A stretch of DNA of 64,000 nucleotides. Source: Halorubrum lacusprofundi ATCC 49239 (GTDB lineage Archaea > Halobacteriota > Halobacteria > Halobacteriales > Haloferacaceae). This document shows positions 53,581 through 62,979 of this stretch, one piece after another. Each line of letters begins with the position of its first letter. Within the stretch, counting starts at the first letter, position 1. The notes below the pieces were generated by a model. That model was not told the origin of the DNA. It saw only the letters and a program-made list of their open reading frames with translations, and ran no database searches. The translations under genes and the position numbers were made by a program. The stretch is from assembly GCF_000022205.1 (NCBI RefSeq), contig NC_012029.1, forward strand, positions 868,001-932,000. Reading direction: 5' to 3'.

Positions 53581-54271
53581 GGTCGCGTTAAGTTTGGCGT
53601 GAATTGTGATAGACGGCGACGGCTTCGAGCCAGTTTTGAGCTGTCTCTAGCGCGACATTGCTGAAACTATTTGTAAACGATGATGTACGTCATTCTATTT
53701 CCCAAAAGACACGTTCGATAGCATTCCGATTTCCATGTTGAATGATTTGAAATCGACACCCATCCTCAGCAAGAACTGGTCCAAGATAGTCTACGTCATC
53801 GACGAGAAATTTCACATCATCGAGCTGGTAGCGCCGGTGTAGCTCGGTCAGAAACCAGCGCGCTGTCTGTTTCGTTGCGGTCGGATAGAGGCTTACGTGA
53901 AAAATTTCGTTCGTATACGGATCAACCGCGCCGTACAGCCAGAATTGCTGACCGTGGAGACGGATCATCGTTTCGTCAACCGCGAGTTGATCCACAGAGA
54001 CGGTCGAGATCGGCTGTCGATCGGCTTTATGAACCCAGTTGTGGATAGCGACGTGACTCCGATCTATTCCGTATTCCTCGAGAAATTTACTCACCTCGCA
54101 TAGTGACATACCGGCCAAGTGACAGCGGATCCCTACTTCAATCGCACAGAGCGGCGTTCGATCTCGCTCCACAAACGACAAGTCAATCCACGCGATACCA
54201 TCGTTGAGGCGGTCGAATTCTGACATAGACACTCAGAACTCGTCCGCCTCATCCTCTAACTTAACGCGACC
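53581..54271 (-). mobile_element. IS6-family insertion sequence, 691 bp, with defective transposase
   Basis: Perfect 14-bp terminal repeats, GGTCGCGTTAAGTT at 53581-53594 and its inverse at 54258-54271. The flanks (CGATTGAA left, GGGTAGGC right) share no direct repeat, unlike a fresh IS6 insertion. The right end abuts the purB region, the left end cuts a gene fragment. It therefore marks the junction of island and core. Confidence 0.88.
53588..54232 (-). pseudogene. IS6-family transposase with premature in-frame TGA
   Basis: The first 180 residues are normal: WIDLSFVERDRTPLCAIEVG, HNWVHKADRQP, the first Asp in LAVDETMIRLHG, the second in FLVDDVDYLGP, and Glu in NAIERVFWEIE. A TGA follows at codon 181. 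Reading on in the same frame gives 33 residues that continue the family (RTSSFTNSFSNVALETAQNW, ending HNSRQT) to a TAA at 53588-53590. One nonsense change of an Arg codon has therefore removed the C-terminal helix region, and the element is probably inactive. Confidence 0.88.
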
Positions 54272-54300
54272 GGGTAGGCACCACTAACCCTCTTGTGGCG

Positions 54301-55761
54301 TTACTCGTCGATCTCGTCGACCAGCTCGTCGGCGACGCCGACATAGCCCGCTGGAGTCAGCGCCTTGAGTTCTTCGCGGACGCCCTCGTCGACGTCGAGG
54401 TCGTCGAACAGATCGCGGAAGTCGTCGAGGGTAACGCGCTTCCCGCGGGTGAGATCCTTCACGCGCTCGTAGGCGTCCGTGTCGCCCTCGCGCCGGAGGA
54501 TCGTCTGGACGGCCTCGCCGATCACCTCGGGCGTCGCCGCCAGCTCCTCGCGCATGACGGTCTCGTTCGGGACGACCGTCGCGAGCCCGTCGCCGGCCTT
54601 CGAGTAACCGATCAGGCAGTGCGCGAGGGCGGCGCCCATGTTGCGCTTGACCGTGGAGTCTGAGAGGTCGCGCTGAAGCCGCGAGGTCGTCACGTAGTCG
54701 GCGAGGAACGTGAGATCCGAGTTCGCCTTCGAGAGGTTCCCCTCGCTGTTCTCGAAGTCGATCGGGTTCACCTTGTGCGGCATCGTCGAGGAGCCGGTCT
54801 CCCCCTCGACGGTCCGCTGGCCGAGGTAGCGGTCGGAGACGTACAGCCACGCGTCCAGGTCCAGATCGAGGAGGATGTTGTTGACGCCCCGCAGCGCGTC
54901 GAACAGCGCCGCGAGGTCGTCGCAGGGGTTCACCTGCGTCGCGAGCGGCGTGTGTTCCAGATCAAGCCCGCGCACGAACGACTCGGCGAACGCCCGCCAG
55001 TCGACATCGGGGTAGGCCGCGTCGTGGGCGGCGTAGGTGCCCGAGGCGCCGGCGAGTTTGCCGGAGAGGTCGCCGTTCGCGACGACGACTCGGCCGAGCG
55101 CGCGGCCGAGCCGCGAAGCGTACACGGCCATCTCCTTGCCGAACGTCGTCGGCGTCGCAGGCTGACCGTGGGTGTGCGCCAGCATGGGCGTCCCGCGGTG
55201 CTCCTGCGCGAGGTCGACGAGCGCGTCCCGAACCTCGCGAATCGCGGGCACGATCGCCTCGCTCACGGCCTGCTTCACCAGAAGGCGTTGGGCGAGGTTG
55301 TTCACGTCCTCGCTCGTGAGCCCGAAGTGGATCCACGGGTACAGGGCCTCGCTGTCGGCAATCGTTCCGGAATCGTCCAACCCGTCCAATCGAACCCGCA
55401 GGAAGTACTCGACCGCCTTCACGTCGTGGTTGGTCGCGGCATACCCCTCGGCCCCCTCGACCTCCAGCGCCTTTATCAGGCGGGCGTCCTCGGCGGAGAA
55501 CTCCTCGTAGACCGCGCGAAACGCCGCCTCGGCTTCCTCGTCCAGCGCGATCGGCGTCGCGTCGAGGGCTGCGAGTTCGATCAGATACTCGACCTCGACG
55601 CGGGTCCGGGCGCGCATGAGCGCGGCTTCGCTCGCATACGGCGACAGCGGTGCGGTCCGAGCGGCGTACCGCCCGTCGAGCGGTGACACCGCCGCGAGCG
55701 GGTCCGACCGCGATAGCCCTGCGATGTCGTCGTCGCCCGCCGGTTCGGAGTCGTCGGTCAT
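54301..55761 (-). CDS. purB: Adenylosuccinate lyase
   Basis: 486 residues. VSPLDGRYAARTAPLSPYAS opens the fumarase-superfamily enzyme. HFGLTSEDVNNLAQRL and MLAHTHGQPATPTTFGKEMA carry catalytic His residues, and GSSTMPHKVNPIDFENSEGN is the superfamily signature with the catalytic Ser loop. It splits adenylosuccinate and SAICAR, releasing fumarate. The ATG at 55761 is used; the longer frame to 55896 crosses the promoter of the divergent purine gene. It is divergent from the purN-purH fusion. Confidence 0.95.
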   Translation of the reverse strand: MTDDSEPAGDDDIAGLSRSDPLAAVSPLDGRYAARTAPLSPYASEAALMRARTRVEVEYLIELAALDATPIALDEEAEAAFRAVYEEFSAEDARLIKALEVEGAEGYAATNHDVKAVEYFLRVRLDGLDDSGTIADSEALYPWIHFGLTSEDVNNLAQRLLVKQAVSEAIVPAIREVRDALVDLAQEHRGTPMLAHTHGQPATPTTFGKEMAVYASRLGRALGRVVVANGDLSGKLAGASGTYAAHDAAYPDVDWRAFAESFVRGLDLEHTPLATQVNPCDDLAALFDALRGVNNILLDLDLDAWLYVSDRYLGQRTVEGETGSSTMPHKVNPIDFENSEGNLSKANSDLTFLADYVTTSRLQRDLSDSTVKRNMGAALAHCLIGYSKAGDGLATVVPNETVMREELAATPEVIGEAVQTILRREGDTDAYERVKDLTRGKRVTLDDFRDLFDDLDVDEGVREELKALTPAGYVGVADELVDEIDE

Positions 55762-55899
55762 GTCCGCGACTGCCGCCGGAGCGAGCAAAAGCGTGTCGAT
55801 GAGAGTCGCACGGACGTGGATCCGTTTCCGCCCTCCATCCGGTTCTCGGGAGACATATATCCGCGAACGTGAATACACACCCGGACCGGACCGCAATCA

Positions 55900-55905
55900 A
55901 TATAC
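55900..55905 (+). promoter_or_regulatory. TATA element of the purN-purH gene
   Basis: ATATAC lies 24-29 bp before the ATG at 55929, predicting a leaderless mRNA and supporting that start. Confidence 0.5.
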
Positions 55906-55928
55906 GCGATCGGTCGGACCCATCGTGT

Positions 55929-57536
55929 ATGAAGATCGCCGGACTCGCGAGCAACCGGGGACGGAACCTCAGACACATCGCCGACGCCGCGCCGGGTGAT
56001 GCGGAGCTGTCGGTCGTCCTGACCAACCGCGAACAGGCGCCCGTGCTGGAGGCCGCCACGGAACGCCGGATCCCGACCGAGGTCGTCGAGCGCGAAGACG
56101 GGGAGTCGCGCGAGGCCCACGAGCGACGGATCCTCGACCGACTCGCCGATTACGACTTCGATCTCGTCTGTCTGGACGGGTACATGCGCGTGCTCACCGA
56201 CGAGTTCCTCGACGCAGCCCCAACGACGCTGAACGTCCACCCGTCGCTTCTCCCCGCGTTCCCCGGTACGGACGCCCACGAACAGGTGATCGACGCCGGC
56301 GTCCGCACCACCGGCTGTACCGTCCACGTCGTCACCGAGGCGGTCGACGCCGGCCCGATCGTCACGCAGGAGCCGGTACCCGTCTACGAGGGCGACGACG
56401 CCGAGGCGCTGAAAGGCCGAGTACTTCACGACGCCGAGTTCACGGCGTACCCGCGAGCAGTGCGGTGGTTCGCGGAGGACCGAGTGACGATCGAGCGCGG
56501 GGGCGACGACGACGCTCCCGTGAACGTGACCGTTGACGGCGACACCGGCGGCGACTTCCCCGAGCGGCGGTTCGTCTCCGAGGAGCGCGCCGACACGCTG
56601 CGGTACGGCGAGAACCCCCATCAGGACGCCGCGCTCTACGTCGACGACGGCTGCGAGGAGGCGAGTGTCGTCGGCGCCGATCAGCTGAACCCCGGCGCGA
56701 AGGGGATGGGGTACAACAACTACAACGACGCCGACGGCGCGTTGAACCTCGTCAAGGAGTTCGACGAGCCCGCCGCCGCCGTGATCAAGCACACGAACCC
56801 GGCCGGCTGCGCAACGAGCGACACGGTCGCTGACGCGTACGACCGCGCGCTCCGCACTGACGCGAAGTCTGCGTTCGGCGGTATTGTCGCGCTGAATCGC
56901 GAGTGCGACGCCGACACCGCCGACGCCATCGTCGACTCGTTCAAGGAGGTCGTCGTCGCGCCCGGCTACACCGACAGCGCGCTCGATGTGCTCCGGGAGA
57001 AGAAGAACCTCCGCGTGCTCGATGTCGGCCCCCTCGGTGAGGGTGATGAGCGCTTCTCCGAACGGTTCACGGAGAAGCCGGTCGTCGGCGGGCGGCTGGT
57101 TCAAGAACGGGACCGCCAGTCGCCGACCGCCGGCGACCTCGACGTGGTCACCGAGCGCGAGCCCACCGACGAACAGCTAGCAACGATGGTGTTCGCGTGG
57201 AAGACGCTCAAACACGTGAAATCGAACGGGATCTTGTTCGCGACCGGCACCGAAACGGTCGGCGTCGGGATGGGGCAGGTGTCTCGCGTCGACGCCGTCA
57301 CGCTGGCGGCGATGAAGGCGGAGAAGGACGCCGAGGGGAAATCTGCAGAGGGCGCGGTGATGGCCTCGGACGCCTTCTTCCCGTTCCCGGACGCGATCGA
57401 AGAGGCGGCGGAGGCCGGGATCGAGGCCGTGATCCAGCCCGGCGGCTCGGTCAACGACGAGGACGTGATCGCCGCGGCCGACGAACACGACATGGCGATG
57501 GCGTTCACCGGCTCGCGCTGCTTCCGACACGACTGA
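55929..57536 (+). CDS. Fused GAR formyltransferase (PurN-like) / AICAR formyltransferase (PurH C-domain)
   Basis: 535 residues. Residues 1-190 are the PurN-like domain: [34 protein letters not shown], and [20 protein letters not shown] with the catalytic Asn-His. Residues 205-535 are the AICAR transformylase part of Pur[43 protein letters not shown] and [19 protein letters not shown]. The N-terminal IMP cyclohydrolase (MGS-like) domain of bacterial PurH is absent; haloarchaea use PurO for that step. Both domains use 10-formyl-tetrahydrofolate. This fusion is known in haloarchaea. Confidence 0.94.
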   Translation: MKIAGLASNRGRNLRHIADAAPGDAELSVVLTNREQAPVLEAATERRIPTEVVEREDGESREAHERRILDRLADYDFDLVCLDGYMRVLTDEFLDAAPTTLNVHPSLLPAFPGTDAHEQVIDAGVRTTGCTVHVVTEAVDAGPIVTQEPVPVYEGDDAEALKGRVLHDAEFTAYPRAVRWFAEDRVTIERGGDDDAPVNVTVDGDTGGDFPERRFVSEERADTLRYGENPHQDAALYVDDGCEEASVVGADQLNPGAKGMGYNNYNDADGALNLVKEFDEPAAAVIKHTNPAGCATSDTVADAYDRALRTDAKSAFGGIVALNRECDADTADAIVDSFKEVVVAPGYTDSALDVLREKKNLRVLDVGPLGEGDERFSERFTEKPVVGGRLVQERDRQSPTAGDLDVVTEREPTDEQLATMVFAWKTLKHVKSNGILFATGTETVGVGMGQVSRVDAVTLAAMKAEKDAEGKSAEGAVMASDAFFPFPDAIEEAAEAGIEAVIQPGGSVNDEDVIAAADEHDMAMAFTGSRCFRHD

Positions 57537-57573
57537 GCCGTTCGAAGTGGTTAGGCCTCGTCCGACTCCATCC

Positions 57574-58809
57574 CTACGACCCCAACTGCTCGCGCGCGAA
57601 CTTCGCCAAAAGCGGGATGTCGTCGAGGTGGAGCAGCTTCGCCATCGACGCCTTCTCCCCTTGATTCGCCTTCTCGAGCGTGTTCTCTTCCGTTTTCCGG
57701 AGGTCGCGCATGAACCGGTCGTACCGCTCGTTCGGCGCGAGGTACAGCAGCCGCGTGAGCATCAGCCGCGACTTCATCCGCGGGGCCACGTCGCGGTGCC
57801 AGAGCCGCTCGTAGACGGCGAGGCTCTCCGCATCGAGGCGACGCTTCGAGTCGGTGAGACACCGGTCGACGGTGGCCGCCGCGGCGCGAGCCGACTTCAT
57901 CCCCTTGTGGATCCCCTCGCCCCAGAGGGGGTCGATGGAAGGGACCGTATCTCCGATCGCGAGGAAGCGGTCGGTGTGCATCTGGTCGGGCATCTGGATG
58001 TGCGCGGAGCCCCGGTGGACCTTCCCGTTGATCTTCGTCGCGTCGGCGAAGCGGGGGTCGCGGTCGATCCACGCGTCGAGGTAGCCGTCGACGGTCTGGC
58101 TCTCCTGTGCGAACTCGCGGTGGCGGTCGTTCTGGATGTAACAGATCCCGACCTTCGCGGTGTCCTCGCCGGTTGCGAAGATCCACGAGTAGCCGCCGGG
58201 CGCGATGTCGTGGTCGAGTCGGAGCATCATCGACCGCCGTAGATCGGCGTACTCCGGGTGGTTCATCTCGACGCCCTCCATCTCGTACTCGATACCGATC
58301 GCCTGATTTTTGCGTTCGAGATCGACCACGTCGAGCGCGCTCGCGATCGGTGCCGCGGGACCGGTGGCGTCGACGACCACCTCTGCGTACACCTCCTCGT
58401 CGCCGTTGTACCGAACGCCCTCGATGACGCCGTCGTCGTCGAGGATCGGCCGGGACACCCGCGAGTCGAACCGGTACTCGGCGCCGCTCTCGCGGCCGTC
58501 CGCGACGAGGAACCGCTTGAAGTCGGCGAACTCTAACACCGCGCCGGGCTGGTAGCTTTTGTAGTGGTTGTTGGGCGACTCCAACACCACGTCGTCGGTG
58601 TACGACATCACCACATCGTCGGGGATCCCGAAGGAGGACATCATCGACGGGAACGTCCCGGCGGTCGACTTGTTGCTCTGGCGGGGGAACTCGTCTTCCG
58701 ACTCCGTTTCGAGAACGACGACGTCGTAGTCTCGCGTCGCCAGATCGCGAGCGCACTGAGCGCCCGCCGGTCCGGCACCCGCGATCACGACGTCGTAGCG
58801 ATCAACCAT
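57574..58809 (-). CDS. Geranylgeranyl reductase-family flavoprotein
   Basis: 411 residues. [20 protein letters not shown] is the FAD-binding Rossmann motif; [15 protein letters not shown] and [20 protein letters not shown] are the GD and second FAD motifs of the GGR family. Members saturate the isoprenoid chains of archaeal lipids or reduce related polyprenoids. The ATG at 58809 ([11 protein letters not shown]) fits the family start; 17 extra residues upstream are unlikely. It is convergent with the purine gene. It may act at the membrane surface. Confidence 0.88.
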   Translation of the reverse strand: MVDRYDVVIAGAGPAGAQCARDLATRDYDVVVLETESEDEFPRQSNKSTAGTFPSMMSSFGIPDDVVMSYTDDVVLESPNNHYKSYQPGAVLEFADFKRFLVADGRESGAEYRFDSRVSRPILDDDGVIEGVRYNGDEEVYAEVVVDATGPAAPIASALDVVDLERKNQAIGIEYEMEGVEMNHPEYADLRRSMMLRLDHDIAPGGYSWIFATGEDTAKVGICYIQNDRHREFAQESQTVDGYLDAWIDRDPRFADATKINGKVHRGSAHIQMPDQMHTDRFLAIGDTVPSIDPLWGEGIHKGMKSARAAAATVDRCLTDSKRRLDAESLAVYERLWHRDVAPRMKSRLMLTRLLYLAPNERYDRFMRDLRKTEENTLEKANQGEKASMAKLLHLDDIPLLAKFAREQLGS

Positions 58810-59010
58810 ATACCCGTGAATACGGACCCACGTAATTAGGCTTGCTGAAACCGGTCGCAAACAGGCTGTGACCCGGCTGGGTCGCCGGATTTTGGCGATC
58901 CACTGAGGTCGGAATTACGGTGGGTATCGCGATCGCGATCTCGATCGGAAAAGGCGTCGGCCGCAGATCGGGGTGCAGGTAGAGAAACCGCCTGCGTGCT
59001 CGGGGGCGGT

Positions 59011-59874
59011 TCAGTAGAACTCGCGGACGAGGTCCGTCGCGCCCTCGGGCGCGCCGTCCGGGATGACGGACATGTCCTCGTCGACGCCGTGACGCTCGTG
59101 GTACGGCACCGACTCCTCGTCCTGGTAGATGATACCCTGATGCTCCGTATCGTCGTCGAAGATGACGTCTTTGGCGGCCTCCTTGTCGCTGGGATCGTGG
59201 TCCGACTCCTTCAGATCGACCAGCGAATCGCGGAAGTAGTCGTACGTGTCCACGTCGTTGAACGTCACGCACGGCGAGTAGACGTTCACGAAGCCGAACC
59301 CGTCGTGTTCGACCGCCTTCTGGATGATCTCCTGATGGCGGAGCGCGTCCGAGGAGAACGACTGCGCGATGAACGTCGCACCCGACGCCAGCGCCAGCGC
59401 GTGCGGGTTGACCGGGGGCTGTTTGGGGCCCTCGGGGCTCGTCGACGTCTCGAAGTCCTCACGGGAGGTAGGCGAGGCCTGCCCCTTCGTCAGCCCGTAG
59501 ATGCGGTTGTCCATCACGACGTACGTCATGTCGACGTTGCGCCGGACGGCGTGGACGAAGTGGCCCGCGCCGATGGAGTAGCCGTCGCCGTCGCCGCCGG
59601 CGACCATCACTTCGATGTCGGGACGGGCCATTTTGACGCCGGTCCCGACCGGAAGCGCGCGTCCGTGGACGCCGTGGAGCGCGTAGCTGTGCATGTACGT
59701 GCCGATCTTTCCGGAACAGCCGATGCCGGCGACGACGAAGGTGTTATCGGGGTCGTTGCCCGTCTCCGCGAGGGCCTTCATCATTCCGTTCATGGTGCCG
59801 AAGTCGCCGCATCCCGGACACCACGTCGGCTGCTTGTCGGACTTGAAATCGGTGAATCGAATGTCTGAGCTCAT
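59011..59874 (-). CDS. korB: 2-oxoacid:ferredoxin oxidoreductase, beta subunit (2-oxoglutarate-type)
   Basis: 287 residues. TWCPGCGDFGTMNGMMKALA and GIGCSGKIGTYMHSYALHG carry cluster Cys residues. The thiamine motif is GDGDGYSIGAGHFVHAVRRN with MDNRIYGLTKGQASPTS. It is clearly paralogous to PorB at 15008. Assignment to 2-oxoglutarate rests on the 287/585 size pair, matching the known haloarchaeal Kor enzyme. It yields succinyl-CoA and reduced ferredoxin in the citric acid cycle. Its ATG lies 3 bp after the korA stop. Confidence 0.83.
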   Translation of the reverse strand: MSSDIRFTDFKSDKQPTWCPGCGDFGTMNGMMKALAETGNDPDNTFVVAGIGCSGKIGTYMHSYALHGVHGRALPVGTGVKMARPDIEVMVAGGDGDGYSIGAGHFVHAVRRNVDMTYVVMDNRIYGLTKGQASPTSREDFETSTSPEGPKQPPVNPHALALASGATFIAQSFSSDALRHQEIIQKAVEHDGFGFVNVYSPCVTFNDVDTYDYFRDSLVDLKESDHDPSDKEAAKDVIFDDDTEHQGIIYQDEESVPYHERHGVDEDMSVIPDGAPEGATDLVREFY

Positions 59875-59877
59875 TGG

Positions 59878-61635
59878 TTACGCCTCCACCCCCGCCGCGA
59901 GGGTCTCCTTGATGTCATCTGCGAGTTCGTCCGCCTTGAACCGCACGCCGTTGTACTTGTTTATCCGATCGACGCGAGCCAAGACGTCGTGTTCGATGAG
60001 GTTCGCGAACTGACCCCGCTCGTTGCACTCCACGACGATGACGTTCTCCGCCGCCTCGACGTCCTCGGAAAGGTCCGGGCGCGGGAAGATGTACGGCACG
60101 GAAAGCACCCGCACGTCGACCCCCTCGTCGGCGAGGAGATCGACCGCCTCGGCGAGCGCTCCCTCGTTCGACCCCCACGAGATCACGAGCGTGTCGGCGT
60201 CTGCGTCGCCGAACTCGCGCGGGCTCCAGTCCTCGCGCTCCTCGGCGGTATCGACTTTCCGGTTGCGCTTATCGACCTGCTCGACGCGCATCCCGGTATC
60301 CTCGGTCCGACGACCTTGCTCGTCGTGTTCGAGGCCGGTGGACATGTGCGCGCCGTCGGCGGTGCCGGGGAACGCCCGCGGCGAGATCCCGTCGTCGGTG
60401 ATCTCGTGGGGCTGGAAGCCGCCCGACTCGCTCATGTGGTCGTCGATCGTCGTCTCGTCGACGACGAAGCCACGGTCGATCTCCACCTCGTCCATGTCGA
60501 AGGTGTCCGGCGTGAACGTCTGCTCGGTGACCGCCATCGAGAGGTCGGCGGTGAGGTAGACGGGGAGCTGGTACTTCTCGGCGAGGTTGAACGCCTCGAC
60601 GGTCTTCCAGAAGCACTCCGCGATCGTCGTCGGTGCGAGCACGAACCGGGGGACCTCGCCGTGGCCGCCGTACAGCATTCCGTTGAGGTCGCCCTGCTCC
60701 TGTTTCGTCGGCATCCCGGTCGACGGGCCGGAGCGCATCACGTTACAGATGACGAGCGGCGTCTCCGAGGTCGCGATGAGCCCGAACGTCTCCGTCATCA
60801 GGTCGATCCCGGGACCGGACGTGGCGGTCATCGACCGCGCGCCCCCGCGGGCGGCGCCGAGCGCCATGTTGATCGCGGACAGCTCGTCTTCCGCCTGCAC
60901 GACGTGGCCGCCGTATCGCTCGATCCGGCCCGTGAGATACGTCATCACGTCGGTCGCGGGCGTGATCGGGTAGCCGGCGTAGAAGCGGCAGCCCGCCGCG
61001 ATGGCGCCCATCCCGATGGCCTCGTCGCCGTTGAGGAGGACGTAGTCCTCGTCAGTAGTCTCCAAGTCGTAGTCGAACTCGTGGTCGTACTCCTCGTCGA
61101 CGTACGACTGTCCAGCGCGGGCGGCCTCCTTGTTGTTGTCGACGAGCTTCTGCCCCTTATCCGCGAAGCGCTTTTCGAGCGCGGAGTCGAGGTTCTCGAT
61201 GGGGAACTCGGCGACCTCACAGGCCGCGCCGAGCGCGACGACGTTGCGCATGATCGCTCCGCCGGCCTCCTCGGCGAGCCGCTTGAGCGGAACGTCGATC
61301 CCGATCATCTCGTCGGGGATCTCCACGTCCTGCATCGTGGTTCGCTCGCCGTCGTAGATGATCACCGACCCCTCGTGGAGCTCGTCGAGGTTCTCCTCGA
61401 TGGTCCGGGGGGTCAACGCGATGAGCACATCGAGCCGGTCAACGACGCTCTGTACCTTGTCGACGGAGGTTCGCACCTTGTAGGCGGTGTAGCCGCCTCG
61501 GATCCGCGAGGCGAAGTCCTTCGACGTGAACACGTGTCGACCCGCCCGAGAGAGCGCTTGCGCAAAGATCTTCCCGGTCGAGTCGATGCCGTCGCCGGCC
61601 TCCCCGCCGACAGCCCAGTTGAAGTCCGCAGCCAT
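59878..61635 (-). CDS. korA: 2-oxoacid:ferredoxin oxidoreductase, alpha subunit with fused gamma domain (2-oxoglutarate-type)
   Basis: 585 residues. The gamma domain (about 1-190) has GGEAGDGIDSTGKIFAQALS and FASRIRGGYTAYKVRTS. The alpha domain has FYAGYPITPATDVMTYLTG, SMTATSGPGIDLMTETFGLI and MPTKQEQGDLNGMLYGGHG. It forms the alpha2beta2 enzyme with KorB and starts the korAB operon. Pairing within a 3-bp gap mirrors porAB, consistent with an ancient duplication. Confidence 0.86.
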   Translation of the reverse strand: MAADFNWAVGGEAGDGIDSTGKIFAQALSRAGRHVFTSKDFASRIRGGYTAYKVRTSVDKVQSVVDRLDVLIALTPRTIEENLDELHEGSVIIYDGERTTMQDVEIPDEMIGIDVPLKRLAEEAGGAIMRNVVALGAACEVAEFPIENLDSALEKRFADKGQKLVDNNKEAARAGQSYVDEEYDHEFDYDLETTDEDYVLLNGDEAIGMGAIAAGCRFYAGYPITPATDVMTYLTGRIERYGGHVVQAEDELSAINMALGAARGGARSMTATSGPGIDLMTETFGLIATSETPLVICNVMRSGPSTGMPTKQEQGDLNGMLYGGHGEVPRFVLAPTTIAECFWKTVEAFNLAEKYQLPVYLTADLSMAVTEQTFTPDTFDMDEVEIDRGFVVDETTIDDHMSESGGFQPHEITDDGISPRAFPGTADGAHMSTGLEHDEQGRRTEDTGMRVEQVDKRNRKVDTAEEREDWSPREFGDADADTLVISWGSNEGALAEAVDLLADEGVDVRVLSVPYIFPRPDLSEDVEAAENVIVVECNERGQFANLIEHDVLARVDRINKYNGVRFKADELADDIKETLAAGVEA

Positions 61636-61970
61636 ACTATAACGGGGCTTTCGCCGGACTCATCAAAAGACTTCTGGAAGGAGCCATTGGCCCATTTCTG
61701 AACGTTCGTTTACTACTTTGCAAATATTGTCAATTACGATAGTGTACTAGCCGGTGTTTCAGGTGTTTATTGGACAAACGTTTTCCAAATTCTTCACGAT
61801 CAACCCTCTGCGTCAACGGAGTTTCGACGGTCGTCGAATCGGTTCGGTCGCCCGCGCGCTCGCGAGAGCCCTCTGCGTCGGCGACAGCGGCGAGTTTCAC
61901 GACGGTTTGCGATGCGGGCAGCACCGACGCCGACGGGAACACGTTTGTGTCTCCCGATCGGATCGGATGT
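61636..61970. other. 335-bp intergenic region between korA and the FNR-like gene
   Basis: The first part (61636-61790) is AT-rich and holds the korA promoter in the minus direction. The rest can be read as an N-terminal extension of the FNR-like gene, but that extension is Ser/Arg-rich and unlike the family. No RNA gene is recognised. Confidence 0.5.
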
Positions 61971-62615
61971 ATGGACACGACAGCGACGGTCAGCGCGGTC
62001 GAGACGGTCGGCCGCGACACGTACGCCCTCCGGTTCGACGCGCCAGACGGCTTCGCCGCCGAACCCGGTCAGTTCGTCAAGCTCGGCACGGAGATCGACG
62101 GCGAGTCGGTCGCCCGCTTTTATACCCTCTCGTCGCCGACCATCGACGACACCTTCGAGGTCACGGTCGGCATCGACACCGACGAGGGTGGCGAGTTCTC
62201 CGCGTTCCTCGCGGATGCCGAGGCGGGCACGGAGATGACCCTCTCCGGCCCGTTCGGTGACCAGCACTACGACGGCGAGCCGCGCGCGGTGGTCATCGCG
62301 GGCGGTCCCGGCGTCGGCCCGGCGGTCGCCATCGCGGAGCGCGCGCTCGACGACGGCGCCGAGGCTGCGGTCGTCTACCGCGACGACGACGTGTCGCACG
62401 CGGATCGCTTGGGCCGACTGGAAGCGCGTGGCGCCGCGGTTCACCTGCTCGACGCGGACGACGAGCTTGACGACGCGGTCGCCGAGGCGCTGACGGGCAG
62501 CGAGGGCGAGACCGTCTTCGTGTACGGCTTCGCCGACCTCGTCGCTGACGCGGAGGCCGCGATCGAGGCCGCCGGCAGCGACGCCGACGCCGCGAAGGTC
62601 GAGAACTTCGGCTAG
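61971..62615 (+). CDS. FAD/NAD(P)-binding oxidoreductase (ferredoxin reductase-like)
   Basis: 214 residues. RFDAPDGFAAEPGQFVKLGT and FYTLSSPTIDDTFEVTV are the FAD-binding strands of the ferredoxin-NADP reductase fold (R-x-Y-T/S-x-S pattern as RFYTLSSP). VIAGGPGVGPAVAIAERALD is the nucleotide-binding loop. There is no Fe-S domain. It passes electrons between NAD(P)H and a ferredoxin or other carrier; given the divergent korAB, ferredoxin recycling is plausible but inferred. The ATG at 61971 is set by the family start. Confidence 0.85.
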   Translation: MDTTATVSAVETVGRDTYALRFDAPDGFAAEPGQFVKLGTEIDGESVARFYTLSSPTIDDTFEVTVGIDTDEGGEFSAFLADAEAGTEMTLSGPFGDQHYDGEPRAVVIAGGPGVGPAVAIAERALDDGAEAAVVYRDDDVSHADRLGRLEARGAAVHLLDADDELDDAVAEALTGSEGETVFVYGFADLVADAEAAIEAAGSDADAAKVENFG

Positions 62616-62642
62616 ACGCGACTCGTGGTGCTCTAGCTGCTC

Positions 62643-62966
62643 GTTTATAAGTGGACGACTGTGGATCCGCGGAGAACACGTCCAAATTCCCAGTCGCCGG
62701 CGGCAAAGCCGCCGGCTGCCCCTTTGAGTCAACCCTAACCGCTCCGCAACCGCACCCTCACACCTCCCCAGCCTCGCGGTTCGCACTCTCCGAGCGCTCA
62801 CCGCGTCCAGCGAGAATCGAAGATTCTCTGGCAGCCGGCGCGTAGCGCCGGCGACCTCGCGCGGCGCTCTCGCCGGCGGCTTCGCCGCCGGCTGTCAGAG
62901 TGACCTTCGGTCCCTCACTACTCGCGGCCGTTTATAAACGGCCGCTCGGAGGCGCGCGCCACCGCG
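62643..62966 (+). repeat. Hairpin-cassette intergenic element, copy 3
   Basis: About 324 bp between convergent genes. It begins GTTTATAAGTGGACGAC, then GAACACGTCCAAATTCCCAG. Hairpins follow at 62696-62716 (GCCGGCGGC, loop AAA), 62812-62828 (GAGAATC, loop GAA), 62834-62852 (GCCGGCGC, loop GTA) and 62872-62892 (GCCGGCGGC, loop TTC). A 20-bp palindrome centred on TTTATAAA (62925-62944) is followed by the closing block GCTCGGAGGCGCGCGCCACC. CGGCTGCCCCTTTGA and CCTCCCCAGCCTCGC are shared with copy 1. Confidence 0.87.
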
Positions 62967-62979
62967 GATCCGACACGGA

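Noticed and set aside
44780-54300. Possible attL/attR pair made from the tRNA-Ala 3' end
   Set aside because: Only a six-base match (CCACTA) occurs near the right junction, which is not meaningful.
57551-58756. A 401-codon frame on the minus strand overlapping the geranylgeranyl reductase-like gene
   Set aside because: It is Arg/Pro-rich, lacks acidic bias and mirrors the real gene in another frame; the flavoprotein frame has clear FAD motifs.
61770-61970. 67-residue N-terminal extension of the FNR-like protein
   Set aside because: Ser/Arg-rich, unlike the family; homologous start is the ATG at 61971.
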